11,773 nt of DNA. It comes from Larix sibirica (lineage: Eukaryota; Streptophyta; Pinopsida; Pinales; Pinaceae). Each line of letters starts with the position of its first letter. Position 1 is the first letter of the stretch. The notes below the pieces were generated by a model that saw only the letters and a program-made list of their open reading frames with translations, made no database searches and was not told where the DNA came from. The stretch is from NCBI GenBank assembly GCA_004151065.3, contig NWUY0300005774.1, positions 8,801 to 20,573 of the forward strand, in the 5' to 3' direction. Of the stretch, positions 8,453-11,773 are shown in pieces. The position numbers were made by a program, and so were the translations under genes.

Positions 8453-9652
8453 TGATGCAGGATGGGATCAACAAAATAAATCCAATCCACTTTCCCCGGG
8501 TTTAGTCGGATTCCAAACTTAGCAGACCAACTAAGTCCTTCTTCCGCAGCAATCGTTGAAGGGCTGATTTCAAACAGGAGGTAAACCGGATTTAATAAAT
8601 CTTGTGGATCTCACCTGAATGCATAGCGTCAAACAAGTGTGCCTTCCACAATTCACCTTCTGCAAAAATTTTCCGCAATTGCCTTCCATAATCAGTCTTC
8701 CGTGGTGATCCTTCTACAATACTTCGGATCAGACGCCTTAGGGTACATTTGATGGAGATTTCACGTCCATATTTTCTATTAACCCTCGAGCTATTTGTAT
8801 GGCAAAATCCTTTACGATCCGTTGATCATTTTGCAGCTCCTCTCATCCGTTGATCTGCGATCCAATTGCGAACGTTCACTTTGGATTTCAGAGCTCTATC
8901 TCCCGCGCAAATTTGCTCAGTGAAATGCTTCCTCCACCCCCGATCTCCTTGATTTGATCTGGGTCGTCCAAAATCTGTTTGTCCCGCAGTTCTAACAAGC
9001 TTGTTTCTTGGCCTTCCGAGATCTATCTTGGACCGTTGATCTCCTTCTTTTGAACTTGACCGTCTAGACTTGGCCTCCTTTTTTGAATGGGAGCTCTTAT
9101 GTCTACTTTGTTCCCTCTGGTTAATAGAGGCTACGATCTCATAAATTGATTAGTGAAACGATCAATTTCACACACCTTGGATTCGAATGACGATGTCACA
9201 ACCTTCGGCTTTTGGGTATCTCTAGAACCACACTCTGTTCACTCACACACATGGAATATACACATATTTCTAGTCATTGAAAGAAGACAGTGAATATGCA
9301 ATTAAACACAAAGTCTTAGAGCTCTTTTCTTCATTTCATCAACAACCCATTGATCAATTACATTCAGTGATTAAATAGGACTCCATAAACCTATCAAATC
9401 TGAATAAGCATGACCTGGACTCCTAAAGAAAGCATATACATAACAAACCTATCCTTGAGCAACCTCTTGCAAGATACAAGGACATCAATGGAAAATTGCC
9501 ATTATTACAATCAAACTAATTCTATCTCAAAACCATTTACAATTAAATCAACAACTAAACCTAGACTTATAGAAACTATTACAAGGAAGCAAAAAATAAC
9601 ATTGGTTGCTTATTCAGAAAATATAGAAATTTGGGTCGATGCTCCTGCATCA
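8453..9652 (-). repeat. Long terminal repeat, 1200 bp
   Basis: It starts and ends with a perfect 10-bp inverted repeat: TGATGCAGGA at 8453-8462 and TCCTGCATCA at 9643-9652, giving the canonical TG...CA ends. The end at 8453 sits two bases from the primer-binding site, as expected for a 5' LTR of a minus-strand element. On the minus strand TATTTAAT (9369-9376) or TCTATAAG (around 9575) could serve as its TATA box. CCGTTGATC occurs three times (8819, 8847, 9033). The frame at 9410-9745 crosses the LTR edge and is not a gene. No second copy is present to confirm the ends. Confidence 0.8.
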
Positions 9653-11773
9653 CATATCATTATGCAAAGTCCTTTACTCATTCATATTTTGGAAAAATTA
9701 TTTAGTCAGTTGCCTCCTCTAAGAGCAATGACATATGGAAAGTAGTATTATCAACACAAATCTCTTAACACCATCCCTCACTCTTAAGGATATTCTATCT
9801 ACGCTCTCCAGTTATTGGATAACCTCTTTTGGGGTTGAAAATAGCCATGGTTTTTCCTTTCATGTTTATAAGATGAAAACTAAGAAGGTTACATGAAGGG
9901 TAGGAGATATCCTTAAAGAGTCAGCCTATCATGATCATGAATTCTTATGGACTGACATTACCATTAGTTGGTTACCAAGCCAGGGTAATGGCTCTCAACC
10001 ATAAGGTTGGGGGACAAGAGGTCTCATCATGAGTCGGCTTGCTCACTTCCATAAGTCTGTGAATGACGCTGCCATTAGCTGGTTTAGTCATGGAAGTGAC
10101 CTTTAGTTTATATCCATAAAGTTTCATCTATCATTAAAAAGGGTTTAAAACTGTGCATCTATACCTAATGAGTGGGATCAAAGTGGATGGATTGGGTTAA
10201 AAGGGAAACCCTGTCGGGGCTATGGACGCCCACTGTCAGTAGTGGCCATGCCCATGGCATCAGAGATAAATCAAATTGTAACATTTTCTAGCCATTACTA
10301 GTTGTTTCTTAGGTTGTCTTATGATGAATAATATTTTGTTGGGAATCTGAATACACATGTTATCTTTGTATTTCAATTGATGGTTAGAATGGTTATCATT
10401 AAAATTTTATTGTAGCTAGTACAATTCTTAGAGGTTAATTTCTAAAGTGTGGTACCCATGGTATATGGTAGGTTTTATTTTTGTTGAATGCCTTATCTTT
10501 AATCTTCCTATACATGTAGAACTTCTATATTTATTAGGAAGATATAACTTCTTTCCATTGAGCCACCATTTGTTGTGGCTACAACAACGTTACAACTCCC
10601 CTACATTTTTAGCCAAAAATGAAGGGTCCCCCACCTAAATTTTCAAAAACAATAATTTCCATTTGTTAGTTTGATGGAATTTGGTTTAATGTCTTTTGAT
10701 TTTATTGATCATTATATATTTTTCACCTCATCTTTGGGTTAATTTGCTTGATAGTCACTATCCATCTGGTAAGTTAATTCCTTGATTTGCCATGTTGATT
10801 TTACCATATCAGGGTTACATTTGTGTTCATCTTTATATCGGGTTCAAGATTTTCCTTGTTTATTCCTTTCCATCTCAATCAGATCCGATTCTCATTTTTG
10901 CTTAATGATATCTTACCTGGAATATACAATATTGAGATGAACATCGCAAGAAAGTTTGCTTGTTTAATTTTCTTTCTCGACATTTTAAATTTATAAAATT
11001 TGGACTTTGGAAGTTGGCGAGTTACATTTATGTCATAACTTATCTCCCGACATCCGGACCCTAAAGTTTATGATTTCTTGTGAAGTCGGAAGTTGGAAAG
11101 AAATTGAGTTCACCGTATTTAATCTTGATGATTTCCCGACCCCAATATTTTCGGTAGTCGATAGTCGAGGGAGCTATTTGTCACTCTCAATCTTCAATCC
11201 CAACTCCCAACTTTTCCAAATACTATTTGATCCCAATTTTTCCATGGCTAATATTTTGAACCTAAATTTTTTTATGCTTGTTCGAATTGATATTTCGGGC
11301 TCATGTTTTTCACATTGAATCGACATGATCTATCTGCATATGCTTGATTCTCTGGTGTGATATCTTGAGACATGATTATTATAGACATTTCATTCATATT
11401 TCCTAATGTTTCTAGGATCGATTAGTTGTATCATTTCGCTGATCATTTTTCTGCATCTTTGGCATTATTTGGATTACTATCATTCTTGTTGATCATTGGC
11501 TTGTATTTACATTTGGATATGGTTGAGTTGCTTCCTTGTTGTTGGTGGGATACCATGTTGTTCTTCACATTCCCCACCTAGATTTGGTCTTCAATTCATA
11601 AACTAATTATTCGAGATGATGGTTGGTTATTACCTTCATTTCAGGATTTTGATTGATCATTTGATTTCACCCATGAGGGGTATAGATATTGCATTGATAT
11701 GATATTCGAGTCTTATTTCTACATTCACATATCTAGAATCATGATCAGGGAAAATTTTAAGAACCCCCCCTAA
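9653..11773. other. Intergenic sequence, no gene recognised
   Basis: Frames at 10447-10638 and 11007-11318 on the plus strand are short, low-complexity in character and resemble no family I know. The 9781-10260 part is rich in inverted repeats, described separately. A 9-bp inverted repeat ATCTTCCTA/TAGGAAGAT spans 10502-10543. The remainder is T-rich on the plus strand and could be old repeat DNA. Confidence 0.5.
9781..10260. repeat. Cluster of short inverted repeats
   Basis: Successive perfect arms: TTAAGGATAT/ATATCCTTAA (9784-9793, 9907-9916, extendable with one bulge to CTC.../...GAG), CATTACC/GGTAATG (9956-9962, 9984-9990), CAACC/GGTTG (9996-10000, 10005-10009), CACTTCCAT/ATGGAAGTG (10044-10052, 10090-10098), CCACT/AGTGG (10230-10234, 10241-10245) and GCCATGCCCATGGC (10245-10258). 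TGAC-TCCATTAG-TGGTT also repeats directly near 9953 and 10064 in diverged form. The element type is unknown. Confidence 0.6.

Larger units (their letters stand above)
8211..9652 (-). mobile_element. 5' end of an LTR retrotransposon, truncated inside gag
   Basis: On the minus strand the order is LTR (9652-8453), two bases, primer-binding site (8450-8439), then a short leader and an acidic gag-like frame to 8211, where the sequence changes abruptly at an N. No protease, reverse transcriptase, integrase or second LTR is in the window. The gag character and iMet PBS suit a Ty3/gypsy element, but without pol this is an inference. Confidence 0.75.

Noticed and set aside
9410-9745. 111-codon plus-strand frame.
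   Set aside because: It starts inside the LTR and runs across its edge into flanking DNA, antisense to the element.
9768-9790. Purine-rich minus-strand stretch (GAGTGAGGGATGG) followed by TGTTAAG, like a polypurine tract and an LTR start that would put the LTR end at 9767.
   Set aside because: The end at 9652 gives a 10-bp terminal inverted repeat with the PBS-side end; the 9767 option shares only TG/CA. A PPT on the outer side of a 5' LTR would also need a tandem element, for which there is no other evidence.
10447-11318. Two plus-strand frames of 63 and 103 codons.
   Set aside because: No motif, no promoter context and no family resemblance; such lengths occur by chance.

Overview
The window looks like nuclear DNA of a land plant. 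It holds one complete intron-containing gene, and the rest is AT-rich intergenic sequence with decayed repeats and part of an LTR retrotransposon. There are no operon-like gene layouts, RNA genes or CRISPR arrays. The repeat-rich surroundings suggest a plant with a large genome, possibly a gymnosperm, but the lineage is an inference from character only.

The gene lies on the minus strand (start codon at 5591, stop at 1538). Splicing seven exons by hand, all with GT-AG junctions and consistent phases, gives a 586-residue protein. It is an inositol transporter (INT family, major facilitator superfamily) of the plasma-membrane INT2/INT4 type, because it keeps the large cysteine-rich extracellular loop (PSI domain) between TM9 and TM10. 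A TATA box (5815-5822) and a palindromic G-box (5929-5940) lie upstream. The leader has one small uORF and a plausible 3' splice site directly before the start codon.

Four of the six introns carry short direct duplications of about 48 to 105 bp. One of them, in intron 3, has copied the exon 3 end together with its 5' splice site. Intron 6 also holds a nearly perfect 43-bp inverted repeat able to form a long hairpin.

Upstream of the gene, 5.95-8.2 kb is AT-rich. It contains a 96-bp-period tandem repeat and diverged copies of a module with a zinc-knuckle-like motif, which look like a decayed coding repeat. At the single N (8210) the composition changes sharply. From there to 9652 lie, on the minus strand, a gag-like start, a primer-binding site matching initiator Met-tRNA, and a 1200-bp LTR with 10-bp terminal inverted repeats. 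This is the 5' end of an LTR retrotransposon whose body is missing. From 9653 to the end I find no recognisable gene, only a cluster of small inverted repeats at 9.78-10.26 kb.

I found no convincing new biological system. The best leads are the duplicated splice donor, the intronic hairpin and the leader uORF/possible leader intron.
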